The notes under the pieces are model-generated. The model saw only the letters and a program-made list of their open reading frames with translations, was not told the DNA's origin and did no database searches. This document shows, in pieces, positions 43,333-51,788 of a DNA stretch of 64,000 bases (position 1 is its first letter; each line of letters opens with the position of its first letter). A program made the position numbers and the translations under genes. Source of the DNA: Chitinophaga vietnamensis (GTDB taxonomy: Bacteria; Bacteroidota; Bacteroidia; Chitinophagales; Chitinophagaceae); NCBI RefSeq assembly GCF_902167635.1, contig NZ_CABHMS010000003.1, forward strand, positions 62,001-126,000, read 5' to 3'.

Positions 43333-44343
43333 TTAACAGGGGATTGAAACATCGATGCTGAAATTGTCGGCCTCATCACGTACGTACAGGTTGTAATTGC
43401 TGCCGTATTCGATGGATAACCGTTTCCGGACATCGGCGAGACCGATGCCTTGTGAGCGCCAGTTGGGTTTGGGGGCTTTTTTGTTGGAGACCTGCATCCT
43501 CACTTTGCTCCCTTCTGAAAGAGACAAGTTAATGACGAGTGGGCTGTGTCTCCTGATTTCACCGTGTTTGAAAGCATTTTCCACCAATGTTATAAGGATG
43601 AATGGGATGATCCTTTTATCATGACAATCAGGCGCTGATTGAAAGTCTACGTCTATATCATGCCGGAATCTCAATTTGTTGATAGCAATTAAATTGTTTA
43701 TTTGTTCAATTTCTTTCCTTACCAGCACCTTGCCATCTGAATCAGGTTCGGCAACAGAATATCTCATTACATCTGCAAGTATTATTATGTTATCCGCCAA
43801 ATCTTCTGATACCGATAAAGCCCTTGAATAGAATATGTTGAGAACATTATGCAGAAAGTGCGGATCCACTTTGGCTTTGAGGTAAGCATATTCAGTTTTT
43901 AGCTGTTCGTTTTCTAAACTAACTCGCCTGTTTTCAATTCGAACTGCTTCTTTCGTATACCAGAATCCAAAAGCATAAAATGTGTAGTGAAGCCACCACC
44001 AAAAATTCATGGCAAAAAATGCCGGGTATCCGTAGTAGAGCGGAGGAAGACCAAAATGAGGAGATATCTGAGTGTAAAATACTACCTTAATTGCAAAGGA
44101 TAAAATAAGTACCAGTATTAGCAGTGTTGCAAATACAATATATTTTTTGGGCGAATAGAATTTAGGGAGAATGAAGTAGGCAGTGCTATAGAAAATTGCT
44201 GCTGCGACAGAATATTTTCCGAATGTATCCGCCAGATATACATTTTCTCCTTCGTTTTGAATATAGAAGATCGAATAGTTTATTGCAACGAATACAATCC
44301 AGAAAATTAGGTGGTAGAATAATTTGGGGACATAGAGTTTCAT
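43333..44343 (-). CDS. LytS-like sensor histidine kinase
   Basis: 336 aa. Several N-terminal transmembrane segments are seen (LIFWIVFVAINYSIFYIQ, VFATLLILVLILSFAIKVVF) and a long coiled linker follows. The His-kinase motif is LKAKVDPHFLHNVLN, and the HATPase part has LVENAFKHGE and SQGIGLADVRKRL. It matches the YehU/LytS class, which pairs with LytTR regulators. The 7TM_5TMR extracellular part is not obvious, so the signal is unknown. Confidence 0.9.
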   Translation of the reverse strand: MKLYVPKLFYHLIFWIVFVAINYSIFYIQNEGENVYLADTFGKYSVAAAIFYSTAYFILPKFYSPKKYIVFATLLILVLILSFAIKVVFYTQISPHFGLPPLYYGYPAFFAMNFWWWLHYTFYAFGFWYTKEAVRIENRRVSLENEQLKTEYAYLKAKVDPHFLHNVLNIFYSRALSVSEDLADNIIILADVMRYSVAEPDSDGKVLVRKEIEQINNLIAINKLRFRHDIDVDFQSAPDCHDKRIIPFILITLVENAFKHGEIRRHSPLVINLSLSEGSKVRMQVSNKKAPKPNWRSQGIGLADVRKRLSIEYGSNYNLYVRDEADNFSIDVSIPC

Positions 44344-44696
44344 AGCTTTAACTTGGAATATTGATTTCTGGCTTTCATATGGTTCAGAATTGAGGGTTAA
44401 AAATGATAATTTTATTTACAAAATAAAGCTACAGATTCATCTCAACCCCTCCTGAAAAACTAGCTAAAAAAGGTTTTGCGCATGCCAGAAAGGCATATTC
44501 TCAGTAATTATCCCTCCCTTCAGCATCCCGGTTCATACTAATATAAAGAAATTTTTAATAAGCCTCCACCGAAAAGGGGAAGGATACCATCAATACGCTA
44601 TCCATGCTCTATACAGGGAGCAAACAGGGAGCAAACAGGAAGCAAACAGGAAGTAAACAGGAAGCAAACAGGAAGCAAACAGGCAGCATCCCCTCA
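44344..44696. other. Intergenic region upstream of the kinase, with tandem repeat
   Basis: About 350 nt between the DinB-like gene and the LytS-like kinase gene. It is AT-rich with no convincing coding frame. Its left end (higher coordinates) holds the 11-bp tandem repeat at 44616-44687. The kinase promoter must lie near 44344-44450, but no clear -7 consensus was found. Confidence 0.4.
44616..44687. repeat. 11-bp tandem repeat, 6.5 copies
   Basis: Consecutive units GGGAGCAAACA, GGGAGCAAACA, GGAAGCAAACA, GGAAGTAAACA, GGAAGCAAACA, GGAAGCAAACA, then GGCAGC. The unit length does not keep reading frame, and the array lies in the 3' region of the DinB-like gene at 44697. Confidence 0.9.
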
Positions 44697-45206
44697 CTAC
44701 TCCTTCGCCGCCGGCACCCAATCCGGCGCTGCGCCGATCGCCTGCCGCAGCATCATATTCAACTGCCCTGCATGATGCTGCACATGCCGCATATTATATA
44801 ACAGCAATTCCAGCATGGCGAAAGTTTTGTCGCCATCGATCTCTATCCATTTGTCGGCAAGGATTTCGGGGTTGAGGCTCATGATCAGCTGATGGCATTT
44901 CTCACGGCTGGATTGCAGGTAAGCGAGCAGCTCCTTTTTGGTGTAGATACGGTTCGGCACAATATCGTCGACGGCTTCTGCCGGGATCGCGCTTTCAGCG
45001 CAGAGCGTGAAAGACAGGGGAGAGGAAAGTGCTTGCGCAGGATAGCTAAGGTAGTAATCCAGGAATATAAGGGTATGATAGGCGATATAAAAAAATCTCC
45101 TGCGGGTATCCCAATGTTCATCGGGGTACATGGCGATGGCGTTGCCAAGCATATCTATGCTGGCGCCAAATTGTTTCCAGAGGGTTTCTTTGAGGAACGT
45201 GATCAT
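44697..45206 (-). CDS. DinB-superfamily protein
   Basis: 169 aa four-helix protein. The histidines of the metal site are in FFYIAYHTLIFLDYYL (near residue 44) and YNMRHVQHHAGQLNMML (about 139-155). Relation to the DinB-like protein at 40231 is only at superfamily level. Function unknown; some relatives are thiol S-transferases. It is divergent from the response-regulator gene at 45389. Confidence 0.82.
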   Translation of the reverse strand: MITFLKETLWKQFGASIDMLGNAIAMYPDEHWDTRRRFFYIAYHTLIFLDYYLSYPAQALSSPLSFTLCAESAIPAEAVDDIVPNRIYTKKELLAYLQSSREKCHQLIMSLNPEILADKWIEIDGDKTFAMLELLLYNMRHVQHHAGQLNMMLRQAIGAAPDWVPAAKE

Positions 45207-45263
45207 ATTTCATGGAATTATTACACGTAGAAGATAGCTCATTTCACCCGTATTTGGCCTGTT

Positions 45264-45303
45264 TTTAAAGAAAGATTAAAACGGGATAATGACGAAATTA
45301 ATA
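45264..45303 (-). promoter_or_regulatory. 11-bp-phased heptamers upstream of the second efflux set
   Basis: TTTAAAG (45264-45270), ATTAAAA (45275-45281), ATAATGA (45286-45292) and ATTAATA (45297-45303) are spaced 11 bp; ATTAAAA is the reverse complement of the TTTTAAT unit seen at 14003 and 16163. This may be a site for the same regulator in opposite orientation. It lies about 60-100 nt before the -7 element at 45362. Confidence 0.35.
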
Positions 45304-45361
45304 AGCAGTTAGAAAACGGTTATAATTCTTTTAATGTTTATTAAGCATTATTCAATCCTTC

Positions 45362-45369
45362 TAGTTTTG
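45362..45369 (+). promoter_or_regulatory. TAnnTTTG promoter element for the second efflux operon
   Basis: TAGTTTTG is a perfect match to the -7 consensus, 19 nt before the regulator ATG at 45389. Confidence 0.5.
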
Positions 45370-45388
45370 TGTCGAATTCATTACTGAT

Positions 45389-46054
45389 ATGAATATTTTA
45401 TTGCTGGAGGGAAAGCTCAATCTCGCCGAGTCTATTATCAAAAAATTGGAGGCGCAAGGCTACAGCGTTGATTTTGCCCGTGATGGCATCAACGGCAAGA
45501 AGATGGCTTTAACCAATAAATACAACCTGATCATTTTAAATGCCGAACTGCCCGGCATCAGCGGGCTTGAAGTGTATAAGAGCATTCGCAGACTGAAAAT
45601 TGAAAGCCCTGTGCTCGTGCTTTCCGACAGACAAAAAGAACATCTCAGCATGTTGCAACATATCAGCGAACCGGATAACTACCTCGTCAGACCGTTTCAC
45701 CTGGACGACCTGCTGATGCGGGTGAGCATCGCCTGTAAAACGCAGCCACCGGAAGATGCAGACAAGAGCGCACACCTGGAAATCAACCGGCAAAGCCGCT
45801 CCGTGATAAGATCCGGCGTTGAAATATTCCTGACCAATACCGAACTGGCTTTATTGAAATGTTTCCTGGCCAATAGAAACAAAGTGCTTTCCCGCGAAGA
45901 GATAGCACGGAATGTTTGGGGGGCAGACTTCGATAACCGTACCAACCGGGTGGGCGTATATATAAAATACCTGCGGGATAAGATAGATCGCGGATTTCCG
46001 CAGCACTTTATCCATACCGTTGTAGGAATGGGATACATCTTGAAAGACGATTGA
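45389..46054 (+). CDS. OmpR-type regulator with degenerate receiver
   Basis: 221 aa. A receiver-like domain (1-110) aligns residue for residue with the regulator at 14086. The phosphoacceptor is N51 (IILNAELPG) rather than Asp, the acidic pair reads E7-G8, and the conserved Lys is R101 (VRPF). The winged-helix domain (about 125-220, ending DKIDRGFPQHFIHTVVGMG) is intact. No kinase gene is next to it; the CzcC-like gene begins 25 nt later. It probably binds DNA independently of phosphorylation or by another signal. Confidence 0.9.
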   Translation: MNILLLEGKLNLAESIIKKLEAQGYSVDFARDGINGKKMALTNKYNLIILNAELPGISGLEVYKSIRRLKIESPVLVLSDRQKEHLSMLQHISEPDNYLVRPFHLDDLLMRVSIACKTQPPEDADKSAHLEINRQSRSVIRSGVEIFLTNTELALLKCFLANRNKVLSREEIARNVWGADFDNRTNRVGVYIKYLRDKIDRGFPQHFIHTVVGMGYILKDD

Positions 46055-46079
46055 TACTTCGTTTCATTATTTATTTTTT

Positions 46080-47396
46080 ATGCTGATATCTAAGAGAATG
46101 ATGTCGGGCGGTAACCTCTTGTCAGTGGGCTGCCTGATAATGATCATGCTATTACCTGTGAAAAGGGCCACTGCACAGGATTTAAAGCAACAAGACCTGA
46201 CACTGACGCTCTCCCAGGCAGAAAGCATGTTCCTGCAAAAGAACCTGCTGCTGCTCGCCCAGAAATATAATGTAGATGCCGCCAAGGCACTCATTTTACA
46301 GGCACGCCTGTGGCCCAACCCGAACTTCAACATCGCACAGGGCGCCTACAACACCAACACTAAAAAGTGGTTCGAGACCGATAGCGCCAATGGCGAAACG
46401 GCCATCCAGCTGCAACAACAGATACTGCTGGCCCGTAAGATCAACAAACAGGTGAAGATCGCCAAAACCAATTATGAGCTGGCTCAGTACAATCTCTTCG
46501 ATCTCCTTCGTACTTTGAAATATGTGCTCCGCAGCGATTTCTTCAACATCTATTATTTACAGCAATCGCTCAAAGTATATGATGAAGAGATCAATGGATT
46601 GATGAGAGTAGATACCGCCTTCTTACAACAGAAGAGCAAAGGTTATATCGCGGAAACAGAAGTGATACGCATCCGCGCGCAACTCTACAGCCTGCAAAGC
46701 GAGAAGAATGATCTGGTGAACCAGATAGAAGATAAACAGAGCGAGATGCGCGTGATGCTGCTGCTGCCGCCTACTGCGCACATCGTGCCCACGCTGGATT
46801 CGGAAACCGTGATCCGCCAGAACCCGATGGGATATCCGCTGGCCACCCTGCTCGATTCTGCACGTCAGAACCGTACCGACCTGATGATCGCCCGCACCAC
46901 CCTTACGCTCAGCGAACAACAGTACGCCTATCAAAAAGCGCTGGCTGTTCCGGACCTCACGCTGGGACTGGCTTATGACAAGAACGGCAGCTATATCCAT
47001 AACTTCAACTCAGTGGGCGTAGGATTCAATATCCCCATCTTCAACCGTAACCAGGGGAATATCCGTGCTGCAAAAGCTACCATCGAAAATAGTAAAACAC
47101 TGTTGGAGAATACCGAGAAAACGCTGGATGAACAGATATTCCGGGCCATGCAGAAAGCCATCGCTTCAGACAAGCTGTACACCGGCATGGACGCCTCTTT
47201 CCAGAAAGATTTCTCCCGCTTGTCGAAAGCCGTTTATGAGAACTATGTGAAACGCAATGTGCAGCTGATCGACTTCCTCAACTTCTATGATTCATACAAA
47301 CAGAACATCGTTCAACTGAATTATATATCATTTAACAAGGTCAATGCCCTGGAGAATCTCAACTTTCTCACCGGCACTAATTTCTATAACAAATAG
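46080..47396 (+). CDS. czcC: TolC/CzcC-like outer-membrane efflux protein (second copy)
   Basis: 438 aa. N-terminal signal-type segment (LLSVGCLIMIMLLPV, cleavage near ATAQD). TolC-type coiled-coil repeats are shared with the protein at 16239: LTLSQAESMFLQKNLLLLAQ, and VGVGFNIPIFNRNQGNI. ATG 46080 is used; in-frame ATGs at 46098 and 46101 remain possible. It forms the outer-membrane channel of the second metal pump. Confidence 0.88.
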   Translation: MLISKRMMSGGNLLSVGCLIMIMLLPVKRATAQDLKQQDLTLTLSQAESMFLQKNLLLLAQKYNVDAAKALILQARLWPNPNFNIAQGAYNTNTKKWFETDSANGETAIQLQQQILLARKINKQVKIAKTNYELAQYNLFDLLRTLKYVLRSDFFNIYYLQQSLKVYDEEINGLMRVDTAFLQQKSKGYIAETEVIRIRAQLYSLQSEKNDLVNQIEDKQSEMRVMLLLPPTAHIVPTLDSETVIRQNPMGYPLATLLDSARQNRTDLMIARTTLTLSEQQYAYQKALAVPDLTLGLAYDKNGSYIHNFNSVGVGFNIPIFNRNQGNIRAAKATIENSKTLLENTEKTLDEQIFRAMQKAIASDKLYTGMDASFQKDFSRLSKAVYENYVKRNVQLIDFLNFYDSYKQNIVQLNYISFNKVNALENLNFLTGTNFYNK

Positions 47397-47417
47397 CTAC
47401 TTCAAAAGACGGAACAT

Positions 47418-48524
47418 ATGAAAACGTTATACCAGGCAGCCGTTATTGTTTGCACGCTCGCAGGAATGGCCAGCTGCAGATCCGGTGAAAAAGCGGATAA
47501 CAACAGCAACGCAGGATTTACGCTGTCAGACTCCCTTTACAAAACGCTCAACATCTACACGGCGCAATCAGTGGAAACAGAGAACCTCTTGCAACTGAAT
47601 GGAAAGGTCACTTTTAACGACGATAAGGTGATCCGCGTGTACCCGCTCATCAGTGGCACCGTGGAGTCAGTGAAAGTGCAACTAGGCGATATCGTTCACA
47701 AAGGACAGGTGCTCGCCGTGATGCAAAGTACAGAGCTGGCGGGCTTCAGCAACGATCTCGTGAATGCCAGAACCTCCCTGAGCGACGCCAAGAAAAACCT
47801 GGACGCAACAGAAGATCTGTATAAAAGCGGTATCGAATCCGCCAAAGACCTCCTCGCTGCGCAGAACGCCTATGCCAAAGCGCAATCAGAACTGCAACGC
47901 GTGGAAAGAGTATTACAGGTGAATGGCACCAACGGCAATACTTCACAGTTTGAAGTGAAAGCTCCCTGCGATGGCTTCATTGTTGAAAAATTCGTGACAG
48001 ATAATATGAAGATCAGGCCCGACAACGGTAATAATCTCTTCACCATCTCCGACCTTAAAAAAGTGTGGATCATCGCTAATGCTTACGAATCCGATATCGC
48101 AAAGGTGAAGATGGGAGATAAGGCCAACATCACCACGCTCACTTATCCTGATAAAACATTTCCAGGCACGGTAGACAAGATCTTCAACGCATTGGACCCG
48201 GTGAATAAAGTGATGAAAGTGAGAATGCAACTGGATAATCCAGGATACCTGCTTAAACCGGAGATGTACACCAACATCATGCTGGCCAGCTCCGTGAGCA
48301 GGGTGAAACTGCCCGCTGTTCCATCTAAAGCCATCATCTTCGATAACAGCAGGAACTATGTATTGGTGATAAAAGACAAGAGCAATATACAGATCAGGGA
48401 AGTGAGAACCGGGCAGACGATCGATGGCAGCACCGTGATCGTCAGCGGCGTGGCCGACGGAGAAAAAGTGATCACCAATAATCAACTCTATATCTACCAG
48501 GCATTGAATATAAACGGTCGTTAA
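47418..48524 (+). CDS. czcB: CzcB-like periplasmic adaptor lipoprotein (second copy)
   Basis: 368 aa. Lipobox LAGMASC with C20, giving a lipoprotein. The same adaptor architecture as at 17551: GTVESVKVQLGDIVHKGQVL, ARTSLSDAKKNLDATEDLYK, and CDGFIVEKFVTDNMKI. It links inner-membrane pump and outer-membrane channel, and lies 21 nt after the CzcC-like gene in the same operon. Confidence 0.9.
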   Translation: MKTLYQAAVIVCTLAGMASCRSGEKADNNSNAGFTLSDSLYKTLNIYTAQSVETENLLQLNGKVTFNDDKVIRVYPLISGTVESVKVQLGDIVHKGQVLAVMQSTELAGFSNDLVNARTSLSDAKKNLDATEDLYKSGIESAKDLLAAQNAYAKAQSELQRVERVLQVNGTNGNTSQFEVKAPCDGFIVEKFVTDNMKIRPDNGNNLFTISDLKKVWIIANAYESDIAKVKMGDKANITTLTYPDKTFPGTVDKIFNALDPVNKVMKVRMQLDNPGYLLKPEMYTNIMLASSVSRVKLPAVPSKAIIFDNSRNYVLVIKDKSNIQIREVRTGQTIDGSTVIVSGVADGEKVITNNQLYIYQALNINGR

Positions 48525-48560
48525 TGGCTGCGAATTACCTGAAACTATTAATGGCTCTTT

Positions 48561-51500
48561 ATGAAAAAGATTGTTGGACGGCTGATAGCGCTGTCGCTAA
48601 AAAATAAGGTCTTCATTTTCTTCTGTGTGGCGGTGCTCGTGGCGGCTGGCATCTACAGCTTCAAAAGCACGCCCATAGAGGCATTCCCGGATGTGACCAA
48701 TACGGAGATCACCATCATCACCCAATGGCCGGGCAAGAGCGCGGAAGAAGTAGAGCGCTTCGTGACCGTCCCTATCGAGGTGGCGATGAATACCGTGCAG
48801 AAGAAAACAGATGTACGTTCTACCACGCTCTTTGGCTTGTCGGTAGTGAAGCTGATCTTTGAAGATGATGTACAGGATTTCTTCGCACGGCAACAGGTGG
48901 TGAACGCATTGCAGAGCGTAAGCTTGCCGGATAATATCAACCCGCAGGTACAGCCGCCTACCGGCCCTACGGGCGAGATCTATCGCTTCACGCTGCGCAG
49001 TAAAACACATTCGGTGCGCGAGCTGAAAACATTGGAAGACTGGGTCGTGGAACGGCAGGTGCTTTCCGTGCCTGGCGTAGCCGATATCGTGAGCTTCGGC
49101 GGCGAGGCAAAAACTTATGAAGTAAGCGTAAACCCCAAGAAGCTCGCGGACCTCAATATCACGCCCTTGCAGGTGTATGCAGCATTGTCGCGCACGAACC
49201 TCAATGTGGGCGGGGATATCATCGAAAAAAATTCGCAGGCGTATGTGGTACGTGGTATCGGTCTGCTGAACAATATACAGGAGATCGAAAATGTGATCGT
49301 CGATAACCAGAACGGTATTCCTATCCTGGTGAAGAACGTGGCAGAGGTGTCGGAATCGCACCTGCCGCGGCTTGGGCAGGTGGGCCGCGATACCGCGGAT
49401 AATGTGGTGGAAGGTATCATCCTGCAAAGAAAAGGAGAGAACCCCAGCGAAGTAGTGAAGAATGTGGTAGAGAAAGTGAAAGAGCTGAATGAAAGCATCC
49501 TTCCGAAAGATGTGCGGCTTGATACTTACTACAATCGTCAGAACCTGATCGATTATGCCACACACACGGTGTTGCATAACATGATCGAAGGTATTATCCT
49601 GGTAACGGTAGTGGTGTTCCTCTTCATGGCCGACTGGCGCACCACGCTGATCGTGGGCCTCATCATTCCTTTGTCGCTCTTGTTTGCCTTTATCTGCCTG
49701 CGTTTGAAAGGAATGAACGCTAACCTGCTATCGATGGGGGCGGTAGATTTTGGTATCATCATAGATGGAGCGGTGGTGATGGTAGAAGGGATATTCGTAG
49801 CCCTGGACGAACTGGCGCATCGCGTGGGCATGGAGCGTTTCAATAAATTATCGAAACTGGGCCTCATCAAGAAAACGGCTGCCGATTCCGGTAAATCTAT
49901 CTTCTTCGCCAAACTGATCATCATCACTGGCCTGATCCCCATCTTTTCTTTCCAGAAAGTAGAAGGAAAAGTATTCTCTCCTTTGGCTTATACGCTGGGC
50001 TTTGCCTTGCTGGGCGCGCTTTTGCTCACGCTCACATTTGTGCCGGTGATGACCAGCATTCTGTTGAACAAAAATGTAAAAGAGAAACACAATCCTTTTG
50101 TGGAGTATGTGGTGAAGGGGCGTTTGTCGATGTTCGACTGGGCGCAGCGGCATAAGCGGCTCTCTTTGCTGATCTCGGGATTTGCATTGTTGGGCGGCCT
50201 CTTCGCCTTCCGTTTCCTGGGCACGGAGTTCCTGCCGCAACTCAATGAAGGCGCTCTCTGGGTGCGCGCTACGCTGCCCATGAGCGTTTCGCTGGACGAG
50301 TCGGTACAGGCAGCCAACCGGATGCGCGGCATTCTCAGGGAGTTCGATGAAGTGAAACAGGTGGTATCACAAACAGGGCGACCGGATGATGGTACAGATG
50401 CTACCGGTTTTTATAACATAGAGTTTGCGGTGGATCTTTATCCGAAAGATGAGTGGAAGCGGAAAGAAACGAAAGAAGACATCATTGCACGGATGCAGCA
50501 ACGCCTCGCGATCTATCCCGGCGTAGTGCTGAACTTCTCGCAGCCTATCATGGATAACGTAGAGGAAGCGGCGTCGGGTGTGAAAGGTTCCATCGCAGTG
50601 AAGGTGTTTGGTGAGAATATCGATACCATCGCCAACCGTGCTACGCAGGTTTACAACCAGTTGAAGACAGTAAAAGGTATCGAAGATCTTGGCGTGATAC
50701 AGAATATCGGTCAGCCGGAACTCAGGGTGGAGCTGGACGAGAACAAGATGGCTACTTACGGCGTTGCCACTGCCGATGCGCAGGCCGTGATCGAGATGGC
50801 GATCGGTGGTAAAGCGGCTACGCAGATATATGAAGGCAACCGTAAGTTCGACCTGCGGGTGCGCTACATGCCGGAATACCGCAAAACGGAAGTGGAGATC
50901 GGCAAGTTGATGGTGCCTACCTTGCGCGGCACACAGGTGCAGTTGAAAGAGATCTCGCGCATCACGATGAAAACAGGTCCTATCCTCATCTTCCGCGAAA
51001 AGAACAGACGTTATGCCGCTGTGAAATTCTCTGTGCGCGGCAGGGATATGGGTGGCGCCATTGCGGAGGCGCAGGAGAAAGTGAATAGTCATGTGAAACT
51101 GCCGCCAGGCTATCAATACAAATGGGCGGGCGATTTCGAGAACCAGCAACGCGCCACGGCCCGATTGCAGGTGGTGGTGCCGATTACGCTGGTCATCATC
51201 TTTGTGTTGCTGTTCATTCTCTTCGGTAATATCAAGGATTGCAGCCTGGTATTGCTGAATGTGCCTTTCGCTACCATTGGCGGTATCCTGCTGTTGCTGA
51301 TGCGCGATATGAACTTCAGTATCTCTGCCGGTATTGGTTTTGTGGCCTTGTTCGGTATCAGTGTGCAGAACGGGGTGATACTGATCACGAAGTTCAAGAG
51401 TAATATGCAGATCAAGGGGATGTCGTTCCCGGAGGCGATACGAAACGGTGTGCAGTCGAGGATCAGGCCTGTTATCATGACGGCAATGATGGGCGCCATT

Positions 51501-51668
51501 GGTTTGATACCAGCGGCTTTATCGACCGGCATTGGTTCCGAAACCTCCCGGCCGCTGGCTACCGTGGTGATCGCAGGTTTGATAACGGATATCATCTTCG
51601 ACCTCTTTGCGTTGCCGGTGATCTTCTATTATGCTTACCGCAATACTGATAAAAAACGATTATCATAA
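48561..51668 (+). CDS. czcA: CzcA-type heavy-metal RND efflux pump (second copy)
   Basis: 1035 aa with the same 12-helix RND architecture. The relay helix DFGIIIDGAVVMVEG has D396, D402 and E409, again the divalent-cation type rather than the CusA type. It is about 16 residues shorter than the first pump, mainly through loss of a loop segment near residue 280 (the first has SDAIVDANGRRTITDEDD where this one has RDTADN). Substrate ranges may therefore differ. Confidence 0.93.
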   Translation: MKKIVGRLIALSLKNKVFIFFCVAVLVAAGIYSFKSTPIEAFPDVTNTEITIITQWPGKSAEEVERFVTVPIEVAMNTVQKKTDVRSTTLFGLSVVKLIFEDDVQDFFARQQVVNALQSVSLPDNINPQVQPPTGPTGEIYRFTLRSKTHSVRELKTLEDWVVERQVLSVPGVADIVSFGGEAKTYEVSVNPKKLADLNITPLQVYAALSRTNLNVGGDIIEKNSQAYVVRGIGLLNNIQEIENVIVDNQNGIPILVKNVAEVSESHLPRLGQVGRDTADNVVEGIILQRKGENPSEVVKNVVEKVKELNESILPKDVRLDTYYNRQNLIDYATHTVLHNMIEGIILVTVVVFLFMADWRTTLIVGLIIPLSLLFAFICLRLKGMNANLLSMGAVDFGIIIDGAVVMVEGIFVALDELAHRVGMERFNKLSKLGLIKKTAADSGKSIFFAKLIIITGLIPIFSFQKVEGKVFSPLAYTLGFALLGALLLTLTFVPVMTSILLNKNVKEKHNPFVEYVVKGRLSMFDWAQRHKRLSLLISGFALLGGLFAFRFLGTEFLPQLNEGALWVRATLPMSVSLDESVQAANRMRGILREFDEVKQVVSQTGRPDDGTDATGFYNIEFAVDLYPKDEWKRKETKEDIIARMQQRLAIYPGVVLNFSQPIMDNVEEAASGVKGSIAVKVFGENIDTIANRATQVYNQLKTVKGIEDLGVIQNIGQPELRVELDENKMATYGVATADAQAVIEMAIGGKAATQIYEGNRKFDLRVRYMPEYRKTEVEIGKLMVPTLRGTQVQLKEISRITMKTGPILIFREKNRRYAAVKFSVRGRDMGGAIAEAQEKVNSHVKLPPGYQYKWAGDFENQQRATARLQVVVPITLVIIFVLLFILFGNIKDCSLVLLNVPFATIGGILLLLMRDMNFSISAGIGFVALFGISVQNGVILITKFKSNMQIKGMSFPEAIRNGVQSRIRPVIMTAMMGAIGLIPAALSTGIGSETSRPLATVVIAGLITDIIFDLFALPVIFYYAYRNTDKKRLS

Positions 51669-51692
51669 CATAGGCTAGCAGAATAACCCCGG

Positions 51693-51722
51693 GGAGGCAT
51701 GTGCTGGTCACGTGCCTCCTTT
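51693..51722 (+). terminator. Terminator after the second efflux operon
   Basis: Stem GGAGGCATGTG (51693-51703) / CACGTGCCTCC (51709-51719), 11 bp with one T-G pair and a CTGGT loop, followed by TTTGTTATTTT. It lies 24 nt after the RND stop. Confidence 0.7.
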
Positions 51723-51788
51723 GTTATTTTAAAGATGCAACCATTTTCTATGGTGGGTGTCTTTGGTGTATTTTAGTAGATTCGCGCC

